A stretch of 64,000 bases of DNA from Uloborus plumipes (taxonomy: Eukaryota; Arthropoda; Arachnida; Araneae; Uloboridae): contig JAXGGA010001610.1 in the NCBI GenBank assembly GCA_038373865.1, positions 62,001 through 126,000 of the forward strand, written 5' to 3'. Shown here in pieces: positions 1-13,300 of the stretch (its first letter is position 1; each line of letters begins with the position of its first letter). Both the position numbers and the translations under genes were made by a program. The notes beneath the pieces were generated by a model. The model was not told where the DNA came from. It saw nothing but the letters and a program-made list of their open reading frames with translations, and made no database searches.

Positions 1-474
1 ATTTTGTATTTCACTCTTTGAATTATTTGTTTTGTTTTTACTCACTACACTTTCGTAAAACGCGTAATTCTTGTGTTTGCAGAAAATTATTTATTTCTTG
101 TTTATAAATTTATCCATCGTAATATTGTGTTCAAACATCGTTGAATTAATTTTATTTAAAACATCTTTTCCGCCGGTTGATCAGCAAAGTTTGACTGATC
201 ATAAATGAAATAAATACATGTATTCATGTTTTTGAATTCCAATTTAAAATTTCAGGAATTTGCAGAGGGTTATCTTTTAATATTCCAATCAGTTTTACGT
301 TTGTTTTTACGTCAACTATTTGTTTTGTTTTTACTCTGTACACACTTTCATACTGTATGTTATAGTAAAAGTAAGGATTTCAGAAAATTACATTTATTCA
401 CTGTTAGTAAAACAATTTATCATAACTTCTTGGTGAAGATATACTTTAAAAGATAATATAAAAAATTTAAAAAA

Positions 475-575
475 TTCGCCGATTAATTGGCAAGATTTTG
501 CCGATTATTAATAATCGGCAAAGTGGCCGAGTATGTCCGATTAACCGACACTGCCGATTAATCGGTGCATCCCTA
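475..575. mobile_element. hAT-like transposon terminal fragment
   Basis: The block repeats the word GCCGATTA in both orientations and ends in GGTGCATCCCTA, whose reverse complement TAGGGATGCACC is a common hAT-type terminus. The matching left end is not seen and is probably outside the window or lost. No coding capacity. Confidence 0.4.
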
Positions 576-629
576 CATGTGAGTATAAAATTGATTAAAT
601 TATAGTTACTTCAATTTTTTTATTTTTAT

Positions 630-701
630 ACATTCATGCGTCCCCTGAATTTCGTAGCAGCCTCTTCAGGCAGGGAGTGCCCCCCAGACTGAGAACCCCT
701 G
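630..701. mobile_element. hAT-like terminal fragment (CAGGGGTTCTCA end)
   Basis: Read on the - strand from 701 it starts CAGGGGTTCTCAGTCTGG, a typical hAT terminal inverted repeat. The partner end and target duplication were not found, so this is scored as a fragment. Confidence 0.4.
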
Positions 702-914
702 CTCAAGAGCATTTTTTATTTTATTCAAAAAACATAATTATAAACTAAGATATTCCTCAGAAGATTAGCAGTAAAGAAAAACTACTTAACATTTCAAGCA
801 CATTTTTTGAAGTTAAAAGCTGTGTTGCATACATGGAAAAATTTTTAATTTATATATTTTAGTGATTTATAAACTGAATATAAAAATGTATGCTAAGTAC
901 AATGTTATGTTTAG

Positions 915-1301
915 GTTTTGCTCGAAATACTGCTACGCTGTTGTCCAGGAATATGTCGAATTTATGTTCTTCTCCGAGAGAAGAAAGGACTAGACGCCCG
1001 CAGTAGAAAAGAGCAAATACTTAAAAAGAAGGTAGGTTTTGTTATAGTCTTGTTTCTTTTGGTTTTTCATGCAGTGTCTCTCATGTCTCTTTACATAAAT
1101 CTCAGTGTCAAATCTTTCTCCTCAGATCTTTGAGAAGCTCAGAGAGAAGCAACCTGATATTTTCGATAAAGTTCATGTTGTTCCTGGAGATGTTACTCTT
1201 CATAATCTTGGTATGAATGAAACTGATGCATTAAAAGTTGCGCAAGAAGCATCGATTGTCTTCCATTGTGCAGCAACCATAAGCTTTCTGAAACCTCTAA
1301 G
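915..1301 (+). CDS. FAR exons A and B (Rossmann-fold N-terminal part)
   Basis: Exon 915-1031 follows acceptor TTTAG, encodes 39 residues in phase 0 (VLLEILLRCCPGICRIYVLL at its start) and ends at donor GTAGGT. Exon 1126-1301 follows CTCAG and encodes a segment containing VHVVPGDVT and IVFHCAATI; it ends in phase 2 at donor GTAAAT. VxxGD and HxAAT match the FAR/SDR nucleotide-binding half. The intervening intron is only 94 nt. Confidence 0.92.
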
Positions 1302-4300
1302 GTAAATATACCTTGTATACTGATTTGGCTGAAAATGCGTCATACTCCGTTGGGTTTCCAAATTCGCTCAATATAAATGGTATTACTACTATAAAATCTG
1401 TCCGCGTCTGTCTGTCTGTCCGTCTGAAGCTTGAACTCCTCAAAAACCGCTGAGCGTAAAGAATCAAACATACCATTCGATTTGAAATTTTCTAAGGAAA
1501 ACAATAAGACCAACCGCGTAATTGTACGACGTTAATTAGCTGAGATATTAATTAAAACGTTAATTAAACTCTTTGCACTTTTAAAATTCCAAGACTTTTG
1601 TTTCTTTCCGTTACTATTTTAAATTAAAGCGTTAATTAAATGGTTGAACTATTTAAAATTCCAAGACTTTTATTTCTTACCGTTGCCATTTTGAATTTAA
1701 ACGTTAATTAAATTATTGAACTATTTAAAATTCCAAGACATTTATTTCTTACCGTTGCCATTTTGAATTAAAACGTTAATTCAATTATTGAACTATTTAA
1801 AACTCCAAGATATTTCTTTCCGTTGCGGTTTTAAATTAAAACGTTAATTAAATTGAACTTTTTAAAATGAAAGAGTGTTATTTTTTTCCATTGTCATTTT
1901 GAATACGTGTTATAACAAAGTTCTAACAATTGTTTTTATTCTAATTATTAATGACATATTTTTTCTCTGGTACCATTTTGGAAATGTGTTTATAAATAAA
2001 ATTGCAATTGCTGTTTTTAGAAGGGACTTTTTTTGGCTGCGATCCAAATATTAAAAGAACTTTTTCGTTTAGAGTTTTGCAATTAATTTTACAGAAAGAA
2101 AGCGGTTGGGAAATAATTGTTTTCGGTAAGGAATTTTATGTTATTTAGGGAGAGTGCTAAGTATGTGCTACTTGACATCGTCTTTCTTTTTGAGGAAGCA
2201 TGAGCAAATAAACGCGATTGATTCTTTGATGCAGGAAAGCTTTTTAGCGAGTCACTTTAGCGGGGAGTAGTTTGTTTAACTTTTCCTTGGTATTTTAAAG
2301 GCGAGCCGCCTTGGCGGCGAGTAGTTTATTGAAACTTTCCTCGCTACTGTTGACGGCGAGTAAACTATTTAAACTTTTCTCATTACTTTAAAGGCGAGCC
2401 GCCGTGGTGGCGAGTAGTTTGTTGAAACTTTCCTCGCTACTTTAAAGGCGAGCCGCCTTGGCGGCGAGTAGTTTTCTCAAACTGCCTTCACTACATTACA
2501 GCCCGTGCAACGCCGGGCCACGCAGCTAGTTACTACTATTAAAATCTGTCCGTGTCTGTCTGTCCGTCTGAAGCTTGAACTCCAATAAAACCGCTGAGCG
2601 TAAAGAATCAAACATAATACCATTCGATTCGAAATTTTCTAAGGAAGACAGTAAGACCAACCGCGTAATTGTACGACGTTAATTAGCTGAGATATTAATT
2701 AAAACGTTAATTAAATTCTTTGCACTTTTAAAATTCCAAGACATTTATTTCTTTCAGTTGCCATTTTAAATTAAAGCGTTAATTAAATTATTGCACTATT
2801 TTGAATTCCAAGACTTTTATTTCTTACCGTTGCCATTTTGAATTAAAACGTTAACTAAATTATTGAACTATTTAAAATTCCAAGACATTTATTTCTTTCA
2901 GTCGCCATTTTAAATTAAAGTGTTAATTAAATTATTGCACTATTTTAAATTCCAATACTTTTATTTCTTATCGTTGCCATTTTGTATTAAAACGTTAATT
3001 AAATTGTTGAACTATTTAAAATTCCAAGACTTTTATTTCTTACCGTTGATATTTTGAATTAAAACGTTAATTAAATTATTGAACTATTTAAAATTCCAAG
3101 ACATTTATTTCTTTCCGTAGCCATTTTAAATTAAAGCGTTAATTAAATTATTTAACTTCTTAAAATTCCAAGATATTTCTTTCCGTTGCGGTTTTAAATT
3201 AAAACGTTAATTAAATTGAACTTTTTAAAATGAAAGAGTGTTATTTTTTTCCATTGTCATTTTGAATACGTGTTACAACAAAGTTCTAACAATTGTTTTT
3301 ATTCTAATTATTAATGACTTATATTTTTTCTCTGGTATACCATTTTGAAACTATGTTTTTAAATAAAATTGCAATTGCTGTTTTTAGAAGACTTTTTTTT
3401 GGCTGCAATCCAAATATTAAAAGAACTTTTTCGTTTAGAATTTTGCAATTAATTTTACAGGAAGAAAGCGATTTGGAAATAATTGTTTTTGGTAAGGAAT
3501 TTTATTTGTTATTTAGGGAGAGTGCTAAGTATGCGCTACTTGACATAGTCTTTTTTTTTTGAGGAAGCATGTGCAAATAATTCGATTGATTCTTTGCTGC
3601 AGGAAAGCTTTTTAGCGAGCCGCTTTAGCGGGGAGTAATTTGTTGGAACTTTCCTTGGTACTTTAAAGGAGAACCGCCTTGGCGGCGAATAGTTTATTGA
3701 AACTTTCCTGGCTACTGTAAAGGCGAGCCACTTTGACGGCGAGTAAACTGTTTAAACTTTCCTCATTACTTTAAAGGCGAGTCGCCTTGGCGGCGAGTAG
3801 TTTTCTCAAACTGCCTTCACTACATTACAGCCCGTGCAACGCCAGGCCACGCAGCTAGTTAATAATATTTCGTGTAGAATGAGTTAAGCATAGTATTAAT
3901 CATGGGATATAAAAAATTATATTTTGTCAAAAAATACGTGAATTTAACTTACTAAAAAGCACAAATACGCAGAAAAATTGAAATAAGTGTTTCGTGGTTA
4001 CATTGAAACATTTATCAATGCATCAACTGTAAGCTTTTAGTAAATGACTCTTTTATATTACATTTTAAAGCTCTACAGTTATAAATATAAATGATTCATA
4101 TTTAATTCTGACATATTAAAGCTGACGTATTTTACGGGTTGAAACTACTGTAGTTTCAAATTAAACGGTGTTTGGTCTCCCAATTCAGAAGTAGTGGTCA
4201 CTTTTTTCAAAATTAAAAAAAAATTCCGGACAATTTGATATTGGTAAATTTATAGTAAGGAATTATGGTAAATTTATAATAAGAATAATCATTTTCATGA

Positions 4301-7300
4301 GGAAGGTGTTTTTATGTCCCCATCAAATTGGTTTGCAGTTGTTTCATTGTATAACTGTTTCAATATCTAACCAATAGAGTGGTGCAGTATAGCCTACTAA
4401 GGCTCTTGCGTCAATAAACTCAATACAACCAACTAACCATAGATGTATTAAATAGATACACAATGAGAAACCGGTTCCATTTTGACAACCATGGATGTAA
4501 AAGTAGATAGGCAAGTGCTCGCGAAAGTACATGTGCGCGAGTAAACAACTTTTATCTCGCAAGCAGAAACAGTGGCTGGCTTTTTTCCGGCTTTTTTTCA
4601 TAAATTAAAATCGATTAATTCACGAAAGATAAACATATCCTCATTGTCTATACAGAACACTAATGGAAACAGATGAACTGTTTCAATGTCTGTCAAAAAA
4701 TTTAATACGGGATTTGACCGTGAACAAAAACATAAAGGAAAAAAATATTTTCTTTACAGTTTAACTGATTTTAAAAGCAGAAATTGTATTTTAGTAATTA
4801 CATCAACGGGGCAAAGGATTAAGGATATTATTTACAATCGTGAGTCTAGGGTGTAGCGCGTGTCAAGGTTGTACAAGTTAAAAGAAAGACCAGGCCTGGT
4901 GTTTTACTGCTTGGATGTCTGTTGTTCAACGAAAGTGAAGTGAAAATTTATTAGCTTTTATCATAGAATGGACAGTTATAGCCTATTCATATAGGCTAAT
5001 AGCTTGAAATATAATGCATATTTAGGCATCAATTCTTGTATTTAGAGCTGGTGTTTTGTTTCCGGGCGTCCTCAAAAAAAAAAAAAAAAAAAAAAAGAAA
5101 AGAAAACTTAAGATTGTTTTGTAATTACTATAGCGAGCTCGTGAATATTTTACTGAATTATTCTATCAGTATATCCCGGAATAGAGTGCCGGAGCAAGGA
5201 GTCTTGTGTTACATAGTAACCAATGCAAATGCTTCTCATTAATGCAACGTATAAATTTTTATATAAAAAACTTGTGTTTTAATGTCTACATTTTAAGTAC
5301 TCTTGTCTGTTTACAGGTTCGTACTCATTCAAAATGCCGTAGGGACTGACAATGTGGTTGAATTTTGCCGAAAGTTAAAAACTTTAGAAGTAAGTGTTGA
5401 AATTAAAAATGTTTTTTTGCATGGCATTTTATCGAACTCATCTTAAATGCATTTTTAATAACTACTCTCTTGTTCTTAGACATTGGTTTATACATCCACC
5501 GCTTATTCAAACAGCAACAGGAAAGATGAAATAGAAGAAATAATATACAGGCTGCCTCTCCCTGCTCAAAGATACTTAGATGAACTCAAGTAAGTATATT
5601 TAGAATGTTCAGTAACTTTAGCAACATAATTCCAGTAATTGAAGGGCTCGGGTGTAAATAATGGTGTCTAGCATTTTTAAGAATCAAAGATATGGCTTGT
5701 GAAAAGTTCGAGAAATTACTGTAGCAAATATTTTGATTTTAAAAACGAAATGAGGACATTAAGTGCTGTGTGTCTCAGGAACATTTAAAGTTTTGAAAGT
5801 GAATATTTTTTTAATTGGAAATAATCCACTTTTTACAAAAAAAAAAGCTATGTAGATACCATTATTTACTTCAAAAAATGACTTTATGAGCAAAGCACAT
5901 AACAACGAAACTTTGAACTGAAATATATTTAAAATGTTTGCTTAGAATGTAAATTTGTATAAACCGGGTGATGTACAGAAAGAATTAAACTTCAGCAATA
6001 ATGGATGTGTTCAAGTTTTCACTGATGTATATTGGTAGCTTGAAACTGTTCTTTTCCAAATCTTAAACGAGAAGTTCTTTGTTCATTGGTCTTCCTCTGT
6101 TGCTTAAAGAAACAGAAGTAAATAAGCCTGAATATGTATTCGGCATCTCTATTTTATGGAGGTCTTCCGAAAACAGGCTTGGAGTAATCACCGATTACCG
6201 ATTACGTAATCCCTGTAATCAATTACATTTTTTCGTAATTATAATCATAATTTCGAAATGTGACACTCATAATCATCTAATCGTAATTTTAATCAAGTAT
6301 TTTTTGTGTAATCGTAATTGTAATCTTTCTTTCAATAATCGTAATTCAGCCGTATAATCATGCAATCTGACCTTTTTTTTTCTTCAAAATACTTTCACAT
6401 ATAATTTAATCTTGGTTTATGCTTTTTCTTTTAATGCTCACATTATTTTTAATAAGTATTAAAAGAAGAAAAAGTTGTGTATTTATAGGTTTCTAAAACA
6501 TTTTTTATGTTAAAAAATGCTAAATTTTATTTGAGATTTTTTTTTTAAATTTCTTTTCAGAATTTTATTTTTAAGAATTTTACAATTCAAATATTGATTA
6601 CATGTAGACAATTTATAAATTTCCAATTTATATTTTTCGAGATTATAACTTTCTACCAAAATAAATACATGGTTAAGTTAACAGAATATAATAAAAAATA
6701 TCACTTGCTGTGCAATAGGGCAGTAGCAGCCGACGTCATCCTGGTAGACAAACAAACACCACGTGCTGATGACAGCTAAACATACTCGAAATGTCGTCTG
6801 CTCTTCTTACCGATGATTTGCTCTGTAATCTTTTTCTTGTAAATTTGACTGTTATTTTGGCCCGTCCTTTTTTAGTTTTGGCTTGTTTTGTTTGTATTTC
6901 ATGCTGATGTTTCGTTTTCAACGTCTCAATCATTTAAAAAAAGTATTATTTATTAAACTCTCCGTGTTTTTAGTCACTGAGTAGGATAACAACAAACTGT
7001 TTGCTAATGTTCTTGTTTTGATAGGATTTGATTGTTCTTAATGCATTAAATATTCATAAACTGCGGATCTATCGATCCTTCTTTTTTTTTTTTTTTTTTG
7101 TATTTGTACAACAAGTTAGATGCGCATCAGTTTAAAATTCCCTTTTTCTTAATAAATACAGATCCTAATTGTTAATTATCTTGATTTTATCAATGTATCT
7201 TTTTGCTTCGTTATGAAGGCTTTCACAAGACTCGGAATACATTTTACACTTAAAAAAAGGCTAAAAAAACAACTGCGCACTCGCAATACCATGCTACTCA

Positions 7301-10300
7301 TACGGTAAACATGGAGCTGCTTGTCCACCAGGAACGGTAGCTAGGCTCCGTTGCTATGCAAAAAGCACGTGGCTGCTACTGCCCTATATTTGTATGACAT
7401 TTTAAAGAAAGTTTGAAATTTACATGCTTCGTTTTCCTTCTGCTTAACTAATAAGGTGCACTGAAACTTGACCCCCCCTAACAAAAATTTCTGGATCCTC
7501 CTCTGTATCTATAAAAAATATAATATATATTCCTCTAAAAGCTGTAATCGTGTAATCGAAATCGTAATCGGTATATAATAATCGTAATCGATTATTTTTT
7601 TAACGTAATCTAATCAATGTTGTAATCCTAATTGCGACTTGGCAGAGGACTGTAATCGTAATTATAATCTCCAATGTTTCATGCTCGTAATTTATTTATT
7701 TATTTAAAGTATTGCGCACTACAGAAAAATCCAATTACAGTGGCAAGTAAACAAAGTACATATAAAACAAATTATACATTAAAAATATTGAAACATATAG
7801 ACTTAAAACAATTAAAAGGCAGGTTTAAAATAACTGAGACACGACAAGGAGTTAAAATTTTGTAAAAATTAAAAAGACAACAAACGAATTAAAACAAATT
7901 ACACATTTAAAATTTTTAAACAAATAGACTTAAAATTATTAAAAGACATATTAAAAATATCCAAAACGCGACAATGAGAGTTAAAAAGTTTGTAAAATTT
8001 AAAAAGGCAAAAATTATCAACGTAATTAAACTTTGTAAAAATATTTGTAAAACACAGATGACTCCTAAGAGTTCTATTTGGAACAGCAAAATGGATAGAA
8101 TTAATATCTGAGCAGTCAATTAGATTGTTAAGTGCTTTATAAAAAAAAAAGAAGACACAAAAGTTCACGGCGTGACTTAAGGTTTGGAACATGATAAATA
8201 TTGCATAAATTAGAGTATGAATACGTCAAAAAATCATGGTTATGGGTTCTGTAACACAAATAAAAAATAAATTTGGATTGAATTTGCTCAATAATTTTAA
8301 TTTTGTTATTGTAGTAGGGATCCCAAATAAGACTACAGTATTCCAGTTTGGAGCGCACAAGGCAAAAATAAAGTGTTTTAATTGCTTGCTCATTAGAAAA
8401 ATCTTTAGTCTTTCGTTTAAGAAAACCAAGAACCCTATAAGCATTAGAAACGATGTTGTTGATGTGTAGTGTAAAATCAAGCTTAGTACTAAAAGTGACC
8501 CCCAGATCCTTAATAAAGTCAAGACGCGACAAACATTGTTTATCAATTTGATACGAATGAATGAATGGCTCAGATCTACGACTATAACTCATAACATTGC
8601 ATTTACTAATATTCAAAAAAAGCTTATTTTGAATGCACCACTGGTGCAAATTATCCAAATCGATTTGTAAAAGAGTAACATCTGCGGCAGTACGAAAATC
8701 TCTGAAAAGTTTCAAATCATCGGCAAAAAGAAGGTAATCACAATGTTGAAAAATATTACATATATCGTTAATGAATAAAATAAAAAGCAAAGGTCCTAAA
8801 TTAGAGCCTTGCGGCACGCCAGAAGTATTAGTAAAATCATCAGAAATAGCACCATTAATATAAACACATAACATACGACAACTTAAATAAGAAAAAAACC
8901 AGTCAGTAAGATTAATGTGAAAGCCAATGTAGTTCAATTTCCGCAAAAGAATACCTAAGTCAACCACATCAAACGCTTTTGCGAAATCAGTATAAACAAC
9001 ATCAAGTTGACCACCACTTACAAATGAAGAAATTATTTTATTAGTTAAACAAAACAAATTGGTACTCGTAGAACGTTTGGGGAAAAAACCATGCTGAGCA
9101 GGTGAGATTAAATTTTTAACTTGACAAAAGAGCTTTTTATATATAATTGTTTCAAAAACTTTAGAAAAAGGGCTCAAAATAGCAATAGGGCGATAATTTC
9201 TGCAATCATTTTTATTTCCTGCTTTAAAAACAGGAATAATTTTAGTATGCTTCCAAGCATCAGGGAAATTGTTTGTCTTTAAAGAAAGGTTAAACAAAAT
9301 AAGAAGAGGATAGATCAGCCCATCAGCACAACCTTTAACAATAAAAGAGGGCACATTATCAACCCCAACAGTTGAAGAGGACTTTAAAGCACCAATGGCA
9401 AATATAACATCATCATAGGTAATTTTATCAATCTTAATTAGGTCACAGACATTATTGTCATAAAGACTAAAATTCCTGTCATAACTAGTACTAGTTTGAT
9501 AAACAGAACTAAAATAGTTAGCGAACGCCCCAGCAATATCACGATCATTATCGAAGCACATATTGTTGTAAAACATTTTGTTAGGCGGGGAATAGTTTTT
9601 ATTAAAATAAGACCAAAACTACTTAGGATCAGAAATAAGATTATTTTCGGTTATACGCAAATATTTACTGTAATCATCCTTAATGCTGCTCTTAAGAATA
9701 GATCTGAGAGTTCTGAATTCGCTAAGCACATTGGGATCGTCGCTTCTTAAAGCCAAATTGCGAACTTTTTTCTTATGCTTTATCAACCTCCTGGTTTCAG
9801 TAGAGTACCAGAAAGGAAATTTCCTCTTATTAATTTTCATGGGAATGGTTTTATTAAAAACATTGAATAAAATATTATAAAACCCAGAGACTGCCAAATT
9901 AACATCATTAAAAGCGTTTAAAAAGTTCCAGTCAATTTCAGAAAACATACAAAACATTTGTAAAAAATCAGCTCTCTTAAAGTCATAACTAGTATTTTTA
10001 GCACAACATTTTCTATAACGCTCAAGCATAAATTTAACATCAATTACAAGAGGCGGATGATGCAGATCTTCTGAGACAAGAGGAATATCACTACGATCAA
10101 CAGAAATATCACAATACTGAATATTAGATAAAATTAAGTCTAAGTATTTGTTATTATAATTGAGAACATTATTAAATTGTTTAAGGTCATGCAGATTCAT
10201 AAAATTAAATAAATTTCTTACAGAAGAATCCATGGTATGAACATTGTCAACATCACCGATACTAGACAGGTTAAAATCACCACATATAAAAATATTATCG

Positions 10301-13300
10301 TAAGAAATAAAACGATCAAAACAGTCAAAAAACTTGAGATATTTATCACTATTGAATCCAGGTGGACAATAAATAGCACACAACAATAATTTACGGGAGA
10401 ACCTTAGATTAACTGAAACCCACAAAGACTCAAGGTCTAAGTCCGGCATATCAATACGAACAGCAGAAAAACAGTTCTTGACAGCAATAACTACACCACC
10501 TCCACGCTTACAATCATTGGCAGCAAAATCACGATCCCTCCTAAAAACAATATATCTATTATCAAATAAATCATCTGAGTCAATATCATTGCAAAGCCAA
10601 GTCTCAGTGAGGCAAATTATATCAAAATTATCAGATGAAACCGAGCTATAGAAATCAGGAATTTTCGTTCTCAGGCCGCGGACGTTTTGGTAGTAAATAT
10701 GAAGTCATTTCTCAGAATCGTTATCAGGGGTCAGAATCCCATAACTAGCAATCTCGTCCTGTATCACACGATCACTGCGTAAACGACCAAAGAATTCGGT
10801 AACAAGGGAACCTTCAGGCCACACTGTTGGATTCATTAGGCTAGAAAAATCGTTTTCACATACCTCAATGTGAAAAGAAGCAATGTAAGTGTGTAAGAAG
10901 TGTGTAATCACAATCTTAATCGATTACATTTTTTTGTAATTGACTCCAAGCCTGTCCGAAAACAATCGCATCTTTACGACGCTTCTTTACATCATTATTT
11001 TTCTTATGCTCTTGGTTGTTGAAAATATTGTCTCTTCGAGACACCTTAAAAAAAATCATTCACTTTCATTCTGTTAGCAATGAATGGTGTTTTCTTTTAA
11101 GTAGCTCTGAGAACTTTTTCAAATTCATCGGGAGTATAGATATATTGGCGATGGGCCCTGACGTATTTTTTTACTAAAGAAAAATATCTATCAGAGAGAA
11201 GAGAGAAGCATAGTATGCTCAACTAGTGGGAATATGAGGACAATTTCCTTGAATGCACCTATAGCTGGCAAGTGAAGCCACACTTAAACTGAAGACTAAT
11301 TTTTGTTTTGGCCTCCAAAATTGTCTGAGATTCCAATGAACTTCGTAGCTTTGACATTATTTTCCGAAAAATGCTTCAACAGACAGCTTTCTATATACTT
11401 TCATTTTAAGTGGCTTTCATGTTTGCTCTTTTAATAAAGTCCTGACCAGCTTTTGCTTTTCTATGATGCAATTCTCTTAATTTTTTTCCTCTTGACTGTT
11501 GTCGCTCGATTGCAGTTTTTTCGAAAAACCCCGAATTTTATAGCAAAATGTTGTGATAACGTATCAGCCGTACTCTTAAGGCATATAAAAATGGTGCCTG
11601 ATGACACATAACATTGTTTACATGCTGCATAGAAATATTAAAAAACCCTAAAATACATAACTCCTAACTTTACTTTAGATCCCTTATCACTAAGGATATA
11701 TTCTGGGTCTTTATCGGAGGCATTAAAATCACTTTCAGTACATTCAGCCGTAATTTCACTCCTATTATTGCCACTAGAAGTGACGGTCACGTGTCCACTA
11801 TCCGCCATTTTCACCACTTACCGCTATTTACATGCAGAAATCGGCTATATCTGTGTGTCGCCATTTATGAGGGAAACATCAAAACGGTATAAAATTTCTG
11901 GTAATATGCCCACATACTATTGTTTTCACAAAAAAAAAAAAAATAGATTTTTTAAAATTTTGTCAGATACCACTATTTCCATCCGAGCCCTTCAATTATG
12001 ATTTGAAAGAGAAAAAGATTTAAAGTATTCCTGATTTAGTGTGATTCAGGTGGTGAGGAGGGCGCTATAAACATGGACAATGGACATACCATTTTAAGTT
12101 TCAGTGACAATTACAAGAGAAGGGCAGAGTCGAATTTTAAGAAATTGCAGGAATCACAAATTCCTCAAAGTAAATTTAGAAGACTTTGTTTTTCTTCGAC
12201 AACCTGCCATTCATCTAAAAGTTCAATATGTTCAGACTTCATTTTCTGCACGGTTCTTAAAAACTTTGAACTTTTGATTTGGTTGCAAACTTTTCAAAAT
12301 ATTGTGTTATGATAATTTTTCAATGGAGAATATTTCCCTAAATAAATGTTTAGAGACCTTAGAGTATCCATACAAAAAGTTGAATTTCGTATTTTACTAA
12401 TTTTCTTTTACGCTTCAGACTTTCAATACCTTAACTCTGCACCTCATTTTGAGCATTTTTGAAACTGAAGATATACATTACAGAGAACGGTTGTGAAAAT
12501 AAAGTTCTTGCAGATTAAACGGCAATACGCTGTACAAGGAGCTGATTTTCGAAATATTGAAAAAACAGAAGGGAAAGGAGTGTTTTGGATTTTAGCGAAA
12601 GAAATCTTCCTTCAAACTTCGATGACGTAAATGACGCATATTAGCATGCAGATTGTACTGGAGCGTAATCTGGGAGTAAATGTCTCAAATAATTCCTAAA
12701 TCTCCGCTTCAGGTCTTACTTGGTTTGGCAACTTGGTGTTTACTTTCCACCTTAGTAAGAACAGAAAACATGCCCTGCAAAAACTAGTTGCCAAAAAAAT
12801 TATTGAATGTAACTTTGCAATATTGTGATAAAGCCATTAAACCGTCAATATTAATGAGCAAAGTGATGTACTTGTAACGGAAAAGTATCAAATATTTCTA
12901 ATTATATTCTGCACAAATTATGGATAAATGACAGTTTTAAAAAACTGGAGTAATAGCAATGGTAACGAAAAAGATTAAATGCATTAAATATTTCTTTTTA
13001 CAGAAATGGGGATGATGAATCCATAAAAAGGCTCGTTTCTCAGTGTTCACCAAAATGGCCAAATGCATACACATTCAGCAAATGTCTAGCGGAAAATATT
13101 TTGGCTGATAAAGCGTCTGATCTACCGGTTGCCATCGTTCGGCCATCTATAATTATAAGTGTCTGGAAAGGTGTTGTGAGAGTAAGTATAATTTCATTGA
13201 CCTTTATGAAATGTTTTGCTTGTTAATAAAACAAATAGTTGTTTTTAAGATTAAGGTCATTTTCAAATTTTTATGTATGTTATAAAATTTAAAAAATGAC

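Larger units (their letters stand above)
1..914. other. Intron DNA upstream of first visible FAR exon
   Basis: No coding exon is visible here. The stretch is AT-rich and carries two hAT-type transposon ends (listed separately). It should be intron of the FAR gene, because the first visible exon at 915 begins with a splice acceptor (TTTAG) and already lies downstream of the FAR glycine-rich nucleotide-binding loop. Confidence 0.6.
1382..2529 (+). mobile_element. Helitron-like non-autonomous element, copy 1
   Basis: It begins near TATTACTACTATAAAATC and ends CGCAGCTAG followed by T. Just before the end is a hairpin, GCCCG (2501-2505) with CGGGC (2514-2518). A hairpin followed by CTAG|T is the Helitron 3' signature. 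No RepHel protein is encoded. Internally it carries tandem repeats of about 70 bp and about 60 bp. The 5' end is not the canonical TC, so that border is approximate. Confidence 0.65.
2530..3858 (+). mobile_element. Helitron-like non-autonomous element, copy 2
   Basis: It starts directly at the 3' end of copy 1 (CTAG then TTACTACTATTAAAATC) and ends GCAGCTAG followed by T. It is colinear with copy 1, including the sequence around CTGTCCGTCTGAAGCTTG near the start and the two internal repeat arrays, but its ~70-bp array is longer. Its 3' hairpin carries one mismatch. The pair is a head-to-tail dimer inside FAR intron 2. Confidence 0.65.
7690..10911 (-). mobile_element. 5'-truncated CR1/Jockey-group LINE
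   Basis: On the - strand, in order, are the end of an ORF1, an APE-type endonuclease, a reverse transcriptase, a C-terminal region, and a short AAATAAATAAATAAAT tail near 7690-7705. It lies inside the hAT element. The 5' side stops near 10911, where hAT sequence resumes, so much of ORF1 and the 5' UTR is missing. No clear target duplication was found. Confidence 0.85.
6174..10954. mobile_element. hAT-type element with 8-bp target duplication, containing a LINE
   Basis: Left terminus CAGGCTTGGAGTAATC and right terminus (reverse complement) CAGGCTTGGAGTCAAT are inverted. Both flanks carry TCCGAAAA (6166-6173 and 10955-10962), an exact 8-bp duplication as made by hAT transposases. The ends are full of AATCG/GTAATC words. 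No transposase is visible. The bulk, about 7690-10911, is an inserted LINE. Without the LINE the element is about 1.5 kb. Confidence 0.82.
5638..11996. mobile_element. TA-flanked TIR transposon interrupted by a hAT element
   Basis: Left end ATTGAAGGGCTCGGGTG and the reverse complement of the right end ATTGAAGGGCTCGGATG match at 28 of 32 terminal positions. TA lies at 5636-5637 and 11997-11998. The interior is split by the hAT element 6174-10954; without it the element is about 1.57 kb. A short open frame on the - strand (11638-11808) may be a protein remnant. The TA duplication suggests the Tc1/mariner/pogo group, but the superfamily is not proven. Confidence 0.7.

Noticed and set aside
915..1133. 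Separate small gene starting at the first FAR exon
   Set aside because: The start would be a TTG inside a spliced exon and the frame runs into the intron; the FAR exon explains it.
1550..3230. Tandem ~70-bp units considered as a CRISPR-like array
   Set aside because: The units are contiguous and diverged with no unique spacers, in an animal genome inside Helitron copies.
4344..4601. 85-codon open frame on the - strand
   Set aside because: No domain and no context; consistent with a chance frame in FAR intron 2.
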